Assembly: GCA_036510065.1 (NCBI GenBank) | Contig: DATCEO010000106.1 | Span: 1 to 64,000 of the forward strand | DNA from: DASUBV01 sp036510065 | GTDB taxonomy: Bacteria > Actinomycetota > Actinomycetes > Streptosporangiales > Streptosporangiaceae | Direction: 5' to 3' | DNA: 64,000 nucleotides | Shown: positions 1-7,719 of the stretch, piece by piece | How the letters are laid out: each line of letters starts with the position of its first letter | Numbering within the stretch: the first letter of the stretch is position 1 | Position numbers and translations under genes: made by a program | The notes under the pieces: model-generated | Database searches by the model: none | What the model saw: the letters and a program-made list of their open reading frames with translations, nothing else | Told to the model about the DNA's origin: nothing

Positions 1-1
1 C

Positions 2-1096
2 CTCATCGGCGCCGAATTCAAGGTCGGGCTCGGGTCGCTCGGTCTCCTCATCTCGCTCTACATCGTTGGCTACGGGCTCACGCACATCCCAGGCGGCGTG
101 CTCGCCACGAAGATCGGCATGAAGAGGACCCTCGTGCTCGGGCTACTCGTCCAGGGGGCAGCTGGCGTCATGTCCGGGCTCTCGCACAGCTACGTCGAGC
201 TCGCCATCTGCCGGATTGCGAGCGGTGTCGGGGGGTCAGTGTTCGTCGCCATGACCGCCGCCTCAATGGTCGTCTGGTTCCGCGAGAAGGAGGTCACCTT
301 TGCGCTCGGCGTGACCGGCGGAGCCGCCTTCAGCGCGGGAGCCGCGCTCGCCCTCTACGTCTGGCTGTTCGTCCAGCGCTCTGCGGGCTGGCACACCTCG
401 ATGGTCCTGGGCGGAGTGTTCGAGCTGCTGGTCGCCGTGGTCACCGTTGCGGCCTTCCGGCTCCCTGAAGGTGGCCACTCGCTCGGTGGTGTGAAGTTCG
501 ACCGCGCCGCACTGTGGTCCGCGCTCATGACCCGGGACTTGTGGGTCTACGGCATCGCGCTTCTCGGCGGATATGGTGCCTACTTCACCACGTCGCAGTT
601 GTTCAGCCAGTACGTGACGACAGATCGGCATTTCGACCCGTCTGCGGGCGGGCTGTTGTCCGCCCTCATCCTCCTGGCCGGCATCCCGGGCAGCGTGCTC
701 GGAGGGCACTTGGCCGACCGCAGCACGAACCTGCGGATGTTCGTGGTCGGACCGCTGGTCACCGTCGCCGCTTTGTTGGCTCTCATCCCAGTGGCGCCCA
801 ACATCTTGCTCTGGCCCCTCGGGATCGGAATCGGCTTCTTCCTCACCTTCGGCTTCGCCGCCTGGTTGGCAGTGCCTTCCAGGGTCAGCAACATCCGCGC
901 CGAGCACATTGGCTCGGCGACCGGTCTGATGCTCACGCTTGCGGCGATCGGCGGCTTCTTCATTCCCATCATCTTCGGGCACCTCGTGCCCCACACGAGC
1001 TACGGCACGGGCTGGGTCTTCCTCGCCGTCGTGTCTGTCGCTTTCGCGCTTGTCGGCTTGAAGGGAGGCAACCCGGTCACGGCCGGAAGCCCGTGA
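2..1096 (+). CDS. MFS transporter, 5' end outside window
   Basis: Integral membrane permease of the major facilitator superfamily; the substrate cannot be read from the sequence. The frame is already open at the left edge, so the true start lies outside the window. The visible part begins in transmembrane helices 1-2 and runs through the loop 2-3 motif region (GGVLATKIGMKRT), followed by about nine hydrophobic helices with a charged central loop (RLPEGGHSLGGVKFDR). It ends at TGA 1094-1096 with a short polar tail. Only remnants lie downstream, so operon context is lost. A GTG at 98 could be mistaken for the start, but it falls inside the conserved loop 2-3 motif. Confidence 0.85.
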   Translation, partial: LIGAEFKVGLGSLGLLISLYIVGYGLTHIPGGVLATKIGMKRTLVLGLLVQGAAGVMSGLSHSYVELAICRIASGVGGSVFVAMTAASMVVWFREKEVTFALGVTGGAAFSAGAALALYVWLFVQRSAGWHTSMVLGGVFELLVAVVTVAAFRLPEGGHSLGGVKFDRAALWSALMTRDLWVYGIALLGGYGAYFTTSQLFSQYVTTDRHFDPSAGGLLSALILLAGIPGSVLGGHLADRSTNLRMFVVGPLVTVAALLALIPVAPNILLWPLGIGIGFFLTFGFAAWLAVPSRVSNIRAEHIGSATGLMLTLAAIGGFFIPIIFGHLVPHTSYGTGWVFLAVVSVAFALVGLKGGNPVTAGSP

Positions 1097-1129
1097 TGGC
1101 AATCGGCTCGGAGGATGGTTCAGCCTCAC

Positions 1130-1361
1130 GCAACGCCACCCTTGGTACCGCCGGGCAACTGGCCGTTGCGGCCTACCTTCCGCAGAGAATCAAAGGGTTC
1201 GCGCCCTACCTGCCGTCCAACGCCGCCGGGACCATCTGGGGGCCGGGAAGCTGTACGGCGGCCATCAGCTAGACCCGTGGACCGGATTCGCGGTGCTGTG
1301 CGGATACGCGGTCGTGCTGACTGGCATGGCCGCCTGGCGGCTGCGCCGCCGCGACGCCTGA
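1130..1361 (+). pseudogene. ABC-2 type permease, 3' remnant (frameshifted)
   Basis: Only the C-terminal end of an ABC-2 permease remains, in two frames. The first frame reads AAYLPQRIKGFAPYLPSNAAG. The second, entered near 1245, reads DPWTGFAVLCGYAVVL and ends in the arginine-rich RLRRRDA typical of these permeases, with TGA at 1359-1361. A very similar end (PWAGLAVLCGYAALAL...LLRRRDA) closes the permease at 11369-12036, so the two are related. The N-terminal two thirds are absent and no ATPase gene is nearby. This is a dead fragment next to the integration site. Confidence 0.6.
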
Positions 1362-1734
1362 GCACGCGGCAAGGCTGCGAGGATACAAGTATGTCCGTCT
1401 GGACACCGGTCGAGAACCCGGGAACGCGCCCGCCGCGTTTCCCGGCCTTCGACATCGAGTGATGTCTGACGGCGAGCAGTGGGCCGACGTCGATCGTGGT
1501 TCGGGTTATAAAAGTGAGCATGACCGGATCGAGCCCGAAGTGCGAAGGAGTTACAGCGCAGGAGAGATGGCGCCAGAACTGGCTGTTCTGCGCCGCCCGG
1601 CCGCCCGTTCCTCACGATCAATAGGCAACGCATAGTCGGCGATCGGCGCGGCTTGGGATCGCATGCAGCACGAATCGCTGCCTACGTCCGGTTACGACCA
1701 CGCATGCAGCGCTACTCCCGTCCAGCGACTCGGC

Positions 1735-2176
1735 CGCCACAAAACGACCGCGGCCATGGCCCGGTCACCACCCGCACCATCCAGGTCCTCGACGCGCCGC
1801 AGAACCTGCCGTTCCCGCACGTCAGCCAGGTGTACCTGATCGAGCGGCACGTCACTGCCCTGGACGGCAGCCCGCTATCGAAGGTCGCAGCGGTCGGCGT
1901 TACCAGCCTTGCCCCGGCCCGGGCCGGCCCCGGGGCCATCGCCGGCCTCGTTCGCGGCCAGTGGGCAATCGAGTCCCTGCACTGGCTCCGCGGCACCCTC
2001 TACCGCGAAGACAACTCCACCGTCCGCACCGGATCCCGACCCAGGGCCATGGCCACGCTCAGGAACCTCGCCGTCGGCGCCCTGCAACAGGCCGGACGGC
2101 ACGACACCACCGAAGCCACCGATGGGCCGGCCGCTACATCGACCGGCCGTTCACCATCCTCGGACTAGCGTCATGA
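1735..2176 (+). pseudogene. ISAs1-family transposase, C-terminal remnant
   Basis: The translation DRGHGPVTTRTIQV ... VRGQWAIESLHWLRGTLYRED ... RTGSRPRAMATLRNLAVGAL matches the C-terminal third of ISAs1-family DDE transposases: the 'GHG..E.RT' block, the final Glu in the 'WxIE..LHW' helix and the 'MA.LRNLA' block. The part carrying the first catalytic Asp residues is missing. Near 2122 a one-base loss shifts the frame; the normal tail RWAGRYIDRPFTILGLAS continues in the next frame to TGA 2174-2176. The gene is therefore truncated and frameshifted. No terminal repeats could be assigned. Confidence 0.75.
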
Positions 2177-2480
2177 TCTTGAAACGACCGTGGGCCTTGG
2201 GGCGCCGGTCGGTGCGCTTGATCCGGGCCGCGACGATGTCCGGGTCGCATGTCCGGATGATGCTCGTGGCCTCCAGCCGGTCCAGGCAGGAGCGCACCGT
2301 GCGCTCGGACGGGCCGGTGTAGCGGACTAGCGTGGCTACCGACGGGAAAGCGCCGACGCCGTCCGGCCCGGCGTGGTTGGCCGGGCCCACGAGCACTAAC
2401 TTGCACGCGCTCGACAGCTGGCCGCCGCGGTAGGCGGGAACCGGGCCAGGTTGAGCGCCCACGAGGTCGCCTCGACGCTC
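2177..2480 (-). pseudogene. helix-turn-helix protein remnant (mobile-element associated)
   Basis: On the minus strand the reading GVGAFPSVATLVRYTGPSE, then RTVRSCLDRLEATSIIR and DPDIVAARIKRTDRRP, is a winged-helix/HTH segment. It resembles DNA-binding proteins commonly carried by actinobacterial integrative elements. An N-terminal block (WALNLARFPP) lies in another frame near 2440, so at least one frameshift is present. The C-terminal end is replaced by the ISAs1 remnant. Position just left of the first attachment core suits a leftover replication or regulation gene of an integrated element. The family is inferred from motif memory; no search was run. Confidence 0.5.
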
Positions 2481-2533
2481 ACCGGGCAGCTCCCGGCAGC
2501 CTGGCCGCTCGCCAGGCCGCACATATGGGCCTG

Positions 2534-2783
2534 GTCTCAGTTCTGGTCTCATTCACCCCCGTCCGCAGCCGTTCGCCGACGGCCGCCCGGAGCGAAGCCG
2601 GGCAGGTCACGGACGGTGGCGGCTCCCGGCGGACGCTGGCCAACCTTGTTGGAAAGCGTGTTGGGGGCAACCCCTCAAGAGTTCGAATCTCTTATCCTCC
2701 GCCACACTGACCTGCGGCGATGCGATCTCGGCCACTGCAGAGCGGACAAGCTCGAGGTCGCTCAGTCTCATTTCTTAGTCTCA
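2534..2783 (+). other. attachment module 1: arm-type sites around tRNA-Ser 3' core
   Basis: GTCTCA boxes at 2534-2539 and 2546-2551 (12 bp apart), a GCAGGTCACGGACG box at 2602, the 58-bp core at 2647-2704, then GTCTCA at 2765-2770 and 2778-2783. The same sites recur at the same offsets in modules 2 and 3. Short direct repeats on both sides of a tRNA-derived core are the normal layout of tyrosine-integrase attP sites (arm-type binding sites). The assignment is inferred from layout, because no integrase is present. Confidence 0.7.
2647..2704 (+). repeat. att core 1: tRNA-Ser(GGA) 3' half
   Basis: This 58-bp repeat starts at a TTGGAAA anticodon loop (anticodon GGA). It continues through the anticodon stem 3' strand, a long variable arm (GGGGGCAACCCC), a T-arm (AAGAG TTCGAAT CTCTT), the acceptor strand and an encoded CCA. 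The 5' half of the tRNA is absent, so it is not a functional tRNA. It is identical at 10404-10461 and 14030-14087. This is what integration into the 3' half of a tRNA gene leaves behind. Confidence 0.88.
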
Positions 2784-3452
2784 GTTGCGTGGCCCGGAAG
2801 CTGCCGCACGAGGCCTGGGTGCAGGTTCAACGCTCCTAGTTTCACCTGGTCACGGCGTCGGTGAACGGTCGTGAACGGAGAGGCGCACGCCGCCGAGGCG
2901 TGCGCCTTACCGTTCAGGGGCGGGCCGGTACCGTCCGCGAGACGGCCGGATAGCCGCTGTTTGCGACCTCACTAGTTGCACATCCAGCGGCTCAATTATG
3001 TGAGCACGAGTCGGATGCCCGCGAGCACCGACGTCTGGGGAATGTGACTGCCGACTTGGCTGGACGCGCGCTTAGCGGCCGCAATGCTTAGCAGCTTGAC
3101 TTGCGCGATGATCGTCCGGTGCCGCGCCGAATTGGATGATCCTAGCGTGGCCACACCAACGGCCGGCGGTCGGCTAACGCCCAGATCTGAATGATAAGCG
3201 GAAGTCGCAGGTCCGAGCAGTTATGCGCGGGCCTGGGTTACGGCCAGGTTGCGGATCATCTGCGCGAGCAGGCGCGGGCGGACTCTAGGGCGGTCCGACG
3301 GTCTGCGTGACCGGTGATCGCGTCCTCGGGCAGGCTGACGTTCAGCGTGTGCTCGACATGGTTGGCCGGTGCCTACTTCGCGGAGGGAACCGGCCCGGAG
3401 ATTTCCGGCCGCGGGGTGAATCCTTTCCGGGTCGGGGCGCGACAGTTAGGTC
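2705..3452. other. gene-free stretch right of att core 1
   Basis: No convincing coding region. It holds the right arm sites of attachment module 1 (to 2783), a strong hairpin at 2873-2915, and otherwise unassigned sequence up to the sigma factor gene. The promoter of the sigma operon should lie in its last part, but no clear -35/-10 pair stands out. Confidence 0.5.
2873..2915 (+). repeat. long interrupted inverted repeat (hairpin)
   Basis: GAACGG-aga-GGCGCACGCC-gccga-GGCGTGCGCC-tta-CCGTTC: a perfect 10-bp inner stem and a perfect 6-bp outer stem separated by a symmetric 3-nt internal loop. No T-run follows, so it is not a textbook intrinsic terminator. It could be a T-less terminator of an older element or a structural site near the attachment module. 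Confidence 0.55.
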
Positions 3453-3989
3453 ATGGACAGCCGCCCGGGCGACGAGACGCTGCTTCTTGCCGTCGCCGGA
3501 CGCGATATGGGCGCCTTCCGCACGCTGTATGAACGCCACGCCGGTTGGCTCGCGATCCGGCTTGCCCGGCGGTGCAACGATCGCGACCTGGTGGCGGACG
3601 CGGTCCAGGACACCTTCATCGCCGTCTGGCAAAGGCCGCAGGGTTTCCGCGGCGACGGGGATGTCGCGGCGTGGCTGTGGGGGATCGCGATCCGCCGGCT
3701 GGTGAGCCGGATGCGGACCCGCGGCAGCGTCGCCGCCGTCTTCGAGAAGGGCGGGGCCGCACCGGCCGCGGAAGACCAGGTGCTGCTGTCGGTCGAATAC
3801 GGCGACATCGGCCAGGCGCTGGCCCGGCTGTCGCCGGAGATGCGCGCCGTCATCCAGGCCGTCGTGCTGGACGGCCTGACCGCAAGGGAAGCGGCGCAGT
3901 TGTTGCACGTACCGGTGAGCAGCGTGAAGACCAGGCTCTATCGGGCCAAGGCGCGCCTGCGGGCCGTCCTAGCGGAGGGATCGTCATGA
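3453..3989 (+). CDS. RNA polymerase ECF sigma factor
   Basis: 178 aa, the usual size of a group 4 (ECF) sigma factor. The sigma-2 region covers about residues 20-90, with the core-binding and -10 recognition helices in DAVQDTFIAVWQRP and VAAWLWGIAIRRLV. Sigma-4 covers about 125-172 with the helix-turn-helix LTAREAAQLLHVPVSSVKTR. The ATG at 3453 gives the standard N-terminus. The stop overlaps the start of the next gene (ATGA), a zinc-finger membrane protein that is the likely anti-sigma factor. ABC-transporter genes follow, so the sigma factor probably controls its own operon. The inducing signal is unknown. Confidence 0.9.
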   Translation: MDSRPGDETLLLAVAGRDMGAFRTLYERHAGWLAIRLARRCNDRDLVADAVQDTFIAVWQRPQGFRGDGDVAAWLWGIAIRRLVSRMRTRGSVAAVFEKGGAAPAAEDQVLLSVEYGDIGQALARLSPEMRAVIQAVVLDGLTAREAAQLLHVPVSSVKTRLYRAKARLRAVLAEGSS

Positions 3990-4804
3990 CCGGCTGGCAT
4001 CTCGACGACGGCACACTGCGGCGCTATGTCGGGCGGACCGATTCGCTGGCCGAAGGGACCTCGGTCGAGCAGCACCTGCTGTCGTGCGAGCAGTGCCGGG
4101 CGCGGGTCAACCCCGCGGTCGACGTGATCGACCTCGCCGCGGTGTGGGCCCGGACGCGGGACGCCGTGGAAGTGCCGCGGCCATCGGTGTTCGAGCGGCT
4201 GCTGCGCGTCGCCGGCCTCCCGGCCCACGAGGCGCGGCTGGTCGCGGTGGCCAGCGCGTTCCGCGGTGTGTGGCTGGTGGGCGTGGCCGCGGTCCTCGCG
4301 TTCGCCGCTCTCGCGGCGGCGGTCGGGCATGCCCGCGGGCTCTGGTTCTTCCTGGCCGTGGCGCCGCTCGCGCCGTGCCTGGTGGTCGCGTTCAGCTACG
4401 ACCGGCGGATGGACCCGGCTCTCGAACCGGAGATGGTCACGCCCTATCCGGCGCTCCGGCTGATCTTGCTGCGCACGATCGCGGTACTCGCGCTCGCGCT
4501 GCCGGCCGTGCTGCTGCTCGGGCTGGTCGTACCGGGCGATGCGCCGTTCGCCTGGCTGCTGCCGGCGATCGGCTTCGTCGCGGTGGTGCTGGCCGCGTCC
4601 ACCTGGGTCAGCCCGCTGAACGCGGCCATGGCCGTCAGCGCCGCCTGGCTCACGACGGTCTGGCTGGTGGCCACTCGGTCGGCTTCGCCGGCCGCGGTGC
4701 TCCAGGCCCGGATCCAGGTGGCCTTCCTGGTGCTGGCCGCGGCATCGTTCGGAATTTTTCTGGCCCGCCGACGCCACCTGCGCCAACTTCGACCCTGGAG
4801 GTAG
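3986..4804 (+). CDS. zinc-finger membrane protein, probable anti-sigma factor
   Basis: 272 aa, starting at the ATG that overlaps the sigma stop. The N-terminus contains H-x3-C-x2-C (His30, Cys34, Cys37 in QHLLSCEQC), the zf-HC2 motif of ZAS-type anti-sigma factors, which hold their sigma partner at the membrane. From about residue 88 to the end there are about six hydrophobic segments, more than the single helix of classic ZAS proteins, ending in RRRHLRQLRPWR. It may therefore sense through the membrane domain or also act as a subunit of the ABC system that follows. The fused anti-sigma/membrane layout is seen directly; the sensing role is inferred. Confidence 0.8.
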   Translation: MTGWHLDDGTLRRYVGRTDSLAEGTSVEQHLLSCEQCRARVNPAVDVIDLAAVWARTRDAVEVPRPSVFERLLRVAGLPAHEARLVAVASAFRGVWLVGVAAVLAFAALAAAVGHARGLWFFLAVAPLAPCLVVAFSYDRRMDPALEPEMVTPYPALRLILLRTIAVLALALPAVLLLGLVVPGDAPFAWLLPAIGFVAVVLAASTWVSPLNAAMAVSAAWLTTVWLVATRSASPAAVLQARIQVAFLVLAAASFGIFLARRRHLRQLRPWR

Positions 4805-4806
4805 CG

Positions 4807-5685
4807 ATGACCGCTTCGATCAGCTTGCGTGGCGTCGGGCGCACGTTCGGGGCCACCCGGGCCCTCGCCGACGTCGACCTGGACCTGGAACCCGGCGTGA
4901 TCGGGTTGCTCGGCCCCAACGGCGCGGGCAAGACCACCCTGCTGCGGCTGCTGGCCACCGCGCTGCCGCCCAGCCAGGGACAGGTGCGCGTGCTGGGCCG
5001 GGACCCGGAGGCGCCGGCCGAACGCACCGACATCCGCCGCCGGCTGGGCTACCTGCCGCAGGAGGTCGGTTTCCCGCGCGGCTTCACCGCGTTCGCGTTC
5101 GTCGACTACATCGCACTGCTCAAGGAGTGGACCCAGCCGGCCGCCCGGCACGCGGAAGTGCGCCGGGTACTCGACCAGGTCGGGCTGTCCAACCTCGTGA
5201 CGAAGCGGATCCGGGCTATGTCCGGCGGCCAGCGGCGACGGGTCGCGCTGGCGCAGGCACTGCTCGGGTCGCCGCCGGTGCTGATCCTGGACGAGCCGAC
5301 CAGCGGCGTCGACCCGGAACAGCGCGTCACATTGCGGACCGTGCTCGCGGAGATCGCGCGTACCTCGATCGTCGTCCTATCCACCCACCAGACTGACGAC
5401 GTCGCGGCCCTGTGCGAGCGCGTCATCGTGCTGGACCAGGGTCGGGTCCGGTACGACGGCCAGGTCACCGAACTCGTCCGCCAGGCCGCCGGCCGGGTCT
5501 GGCTCGCCGACCAGCCGGACCCGGCGGCGACCGTCTCCTGGCGGACCGGCACCGGCCGGTACCGCAACGTCGCCGCGCACGCGCGGGACGGCGTCGAGCA
5601 TGTCGAGCCATCCCTTGAGGACGCGTACCTGCTGCTGCGCCGCGGGTCACCGGAGAACGACCCCGCCAAGGAGGTGGCGTCGTGA
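4807..5685 (+). CDS. ABC transporter ATP-binding protein
   Basis: 292 aa cytoplasmic ATPase that would power the permeases encoded next. Walker A GPNGAGKTT is at about 36-44, signature MSGGQ at 138-142, Walker B LILDEP at 159-164 and the H-loop histidine in STHQ at 194. The C-terminal 80 residues form the accessory domain typical of ABC-2 exporters of the CcmA/NatA type. It starts 2 bp after the zinc-finger gene and overlaps the following permease by GTGA, so translation is likely coupled. The transported compound is unknown. Confidence 0.93.
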   Translation: MTASISLRGVGRTFGATRALADVDLDLEPGVIGLLGPNGAGKTTLLRLLATALPPSQGQVRVLGRDPEAPAERTDIRRRLGYLPQEVGFPRGFTAFAFVDYIALLKEWTQPAARHAEVRRVLDQVGLSNLVTKRIRAMSGGQRRRVALAQALLGSPPVLILDEPTSGVDPEQRVTLRTVLAEIARTSIVVLSTHQTDDVAALCERVIVLDQGRVRYDGQVTELVRQAAGRVWLADQPDPAATVSWRTGTGRYRNVAAHARDGVEHVEPSLEDAYLLLRRGSPENDPAKEVAS

Positions 5686-6551
5686 GCGTGACGCTCGCGC
5701 CCGCCCGGTCCGAAGCCGCCGCCGGCCGGACGACGTTCGTCGCGCTCGCTGCCCGCGAGATGCGCCGGTTTGTCGTCAACCCGGTCTTCCTGTTCGCCGT
5801 GGTGATGACCGCGTGGTCGGTATGGGTCGGGCGGAGCGCGCCGGTCACCGGGCTCGGCACCGGGAACTGGTACCCGGCGATCTTGCTGGGCGGGTTCGGC
5901 ATGATGGCCACGTTCTGGCTGACCCGGTCCATGCGCGACAGCGAGCCGGTCGTCGGCGTCACCCCGACCACGCTGCCGGCGCGCACCGCCGCCCTCTGCG
6001 CGGTCGCGGTCGTGCCGTTCCTCTGCGGCGTGCTGACCCTGTTCGCGTTCCTGCATTTCCACCCGGCCGGCGCCCGGGTCTACGGGGCGTTCAGCCCGCC
6101 GGCGCAGGTCGCCGTCCTCGTCGGGCAGATCGTCATCCCGTCACTCGGAGGCCCGCTGCTCGGTGTCGCGCTGGGCCGCTGGGTCCGCTTCCCGGGCGCC
6201 GCGCTCGTGCTGTTCCTGGTCGTCTTCGGCTGGGTGAACGTGGCGACCTTCCCGACCCTGTGGCATCCGGACTCGGCGGCATTCACGGCACTGCGGCTGT
6301 TCTCGCCGTTCGCGTTCTTCACCTACATGAAGAACGTCGCCGACGTCACGACCTGGCGCGGCTCCCCGTGGTTCTTCCTCGGCTGGCAGCTCGCCCTGTG
6401 CGCGATCGCGGTCCTGGCGGCGCTGTTGCGCGGGGCCGACGGTCGGGTGCGCTTCCGGGTCACCCGTACCCTTCAGATCGTCCTGGTGCTGGCGGCGATC
6501 CTGCTCGTGCTGGCTAGCGCCGGCGGGTTCCCCCACGCGGTCACCGTGTGA
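5682..6551 (+). CDS. ABC transporter permease, membrane subunit
   Basis: 289 aa with about six hydrophobic segments (for example AILLGGFGMMATFWL, AALCAVAVVPFLCGVL, ALVLFLVVFGWVNVATF). Starts at a GTG inside the stop of the ATPase gene and ends in overlap with the next membrane gene. The cytoplasmic N-terminal segment (AAREMRRFVVNPVF) is the usual coupling region of ABC-2-like permeases. Partner of the preceding ATPase; substrate unknown. Confidence 0.82.
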   Translation: MSVTLAPARSEAAAGRTTFVALAAREMRRFVVNPVFLFAVVMTAWSVWVGRSAPVTGLGTGNWYPAILLGGFGMMATFWLTRSMRDSEPVVGVTPTTLPARTAALCAVAVVPFLCGVLTLFAFLHFHPAGARVYGAFSPPAQVAVLVGQIVIPSLGGPLLGVALGRWVRFPGAALVLFLVVFGWVNVATFPTLWHPDSAAFTALRLFSPFAFFTYMKNVADVTTWRGSPWFFLGWQLALCAIAVLAALLRGADGRVRFRVTRTLQIVLVLAAILLVLASAGGFPHAVTV

Positions 6552-7273
6552 TGGTCGGGCCGGTGCTGCGGGCCGGGGCGTGGCCGGCGGTCGCGGGCGT
6601 CAGCGGCGTGGCGGTCGTGGTGGGCGGCTGCGGGGCCGCGTTCCCGGCGGCGGCCGCCGTGCTGTTCCCGATCTGCTTCGCGCTGCTGGCGGCCGCCGCG
6701 GCGTTCACCCTCGATGAGCCGGCCAGCCTGGTCGTCGACGTGACGCCGACCGGGCCCGTCCGGCGCACCAGGATCCGCGCCCTGGCATTGCTGGCGCCGC
6801 TCGCCGCCGGCGCGCTGGTAATGCTGGCGGCGGCAATGCGCGGACTGGCGCTGCCCTGGACGGGGGCCGGTCTCGCGCTGGCCGGCAACGTGCTGCTCGG
6901 ATTCGCCGCGGCGTGCGTGGCCCGGACGCGGACCGGAGAACCGGGCGCGGCGACCGGCACCGCCGTCGTGCTGGTGCTGATGGCGCCCAGCCTGGTGCCG
7001 CCGGTCGCGCGCTGGGTCCGCACGTTCCCGGCCCCCGGCGCGGGCGGGCCGTCATCGGACCCCGTCTGGTGGACCGTCCTCGCGGTGTGCGTGCTCGCTA
7101 TCGCCATTTCGACCGGTGGCCGAGGCCCCCGGTGGAGGGCTCACCGTGGGCCGCCCGACGGGGGGCGAATGGCGTCCGGAACATCCGCGCCGCGGAGGGC
7201 CGGACAGGCACTCGGTACCCAGGCGCTGACTGGGATCCGTGGCCCCCACAAAATGAAGGAGCGGCTGAGATGA
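6551..7273 (+). CDS. membrane protein, probable second ABC subunit
   Basis: About 240 aa; a GTG at 6548 is directly followed by ATG 6551 and either could initiate. Six or so alanine/leucine-rich segments (AVLFPICFALLAAAAAF, LALLAPLAAGALVMLAAAM, VWWTVLAVCVLAIAI) are followed by a polar C-terminal tail of about 55 residues rich in Gly/Arg. The loop DVTPTGPVRRTRIRALA echoes VGVTPTTLPARTAALCA in the preceding permease, which suggests the two are diverged halves of one permease pair. No catalytic motif is visible. Tail codon use looks less constrained, so the true stop may have been lost. Confidence 0.65.
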   Translation: MVGPVLRAGAWPAVAGVSGVAVVVGGCGAAFPAAAAVLFPICFALLAAAAAFTLDEPASLVVDVTPTGPVRRTRIRALALLAPLAAGALVMLAAAMRGLALPWTGAGLALAGNVLLGFAAACVARTRTGEPGAATGTAVVLVLMAPSLVPPVARWVRTFPAPGAGGPSSDPVWWTVLAVCVLAIAISTGGRGPRWRAHRGPPDGGRMASGTSAPRRAGQALGTQALTGIRGPHKMKERLR

Positions 7274-7719
7274 GCGAGAACAACACGAGCGTGACCAGCG
7301 AGCACGACGTCGGCGCCGCCGCGAAGGCGCGACCAGGCGGCGTCATGCTGACTGTCTACCGCTGGGCGCTGCTGGTGTTCCTGGCCGCCGGAGTGGTCCA
7401 GATCTTCCTGGCCGGCCTGGGCGCCTTCAAGCTCCTGCACGGGGCCGGTGACCCGGCGCTGGATCCGCACCGGATGCTGGGCTTCGCGATGGCCGGGGCG
7501 GCGATCATCATCCTGATCCTGACGCTGATCGCGCGGCCGGGCGCGCGCGCCATCGTCGGTGCCGTGCTGCTGGTGCTGATGACGGCGGTCTTGCAGAGCC
7601 TGCTGGCCGGACTGGCCGACGACCACGTGATCTTCGGAGCCCTGCACGCGACCGACGGCCTGCTCATTCTGGCCATCCCGGCCTACCTGTACGTCTGGAC
7701 CGGGCGCCGGGCCGCATGA
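7270..7719 (+). CDS. DUF6220-like four-helix membrane protein
   Basis: 149 aa, preceded by a clear AAGGAG about 10 nt before ATG 7270. Four hydrophobic helices follow a short polar N-terminus. The blocks FLAGLGAF, LDPHRMLGFAMAG and FGALHATDGLLIL (with the His residues in helices 2 and 4) fit the DUF6220 family of small membrane proteins, whose function is not established. It overlaps the ATG of the histidine kinase gene by 4 nt, linking it to that sensor. Confidence 0.72.
   Translation: MSENNTSVTSEHDVGAAAKARPGGVMLTVYRWALLVFLAAGVVQIFLAGLGAFKLLHGAGDPALDPHRMLGFAMAGAAIIILILTLIARPGARAIVGAVLLVLMTAVLQSLLAGLADDHVIFGALHATDGLLILAIPAYLYVWTGRRAA

Noticed and set aside
2647..2704. Possible complete tRNA-Ser genes at the repeats
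   Set aside because: Only the half from the anticodon loop onward is present; the D-arm and 5' acceptor strand cannot be found upstream of any copy.
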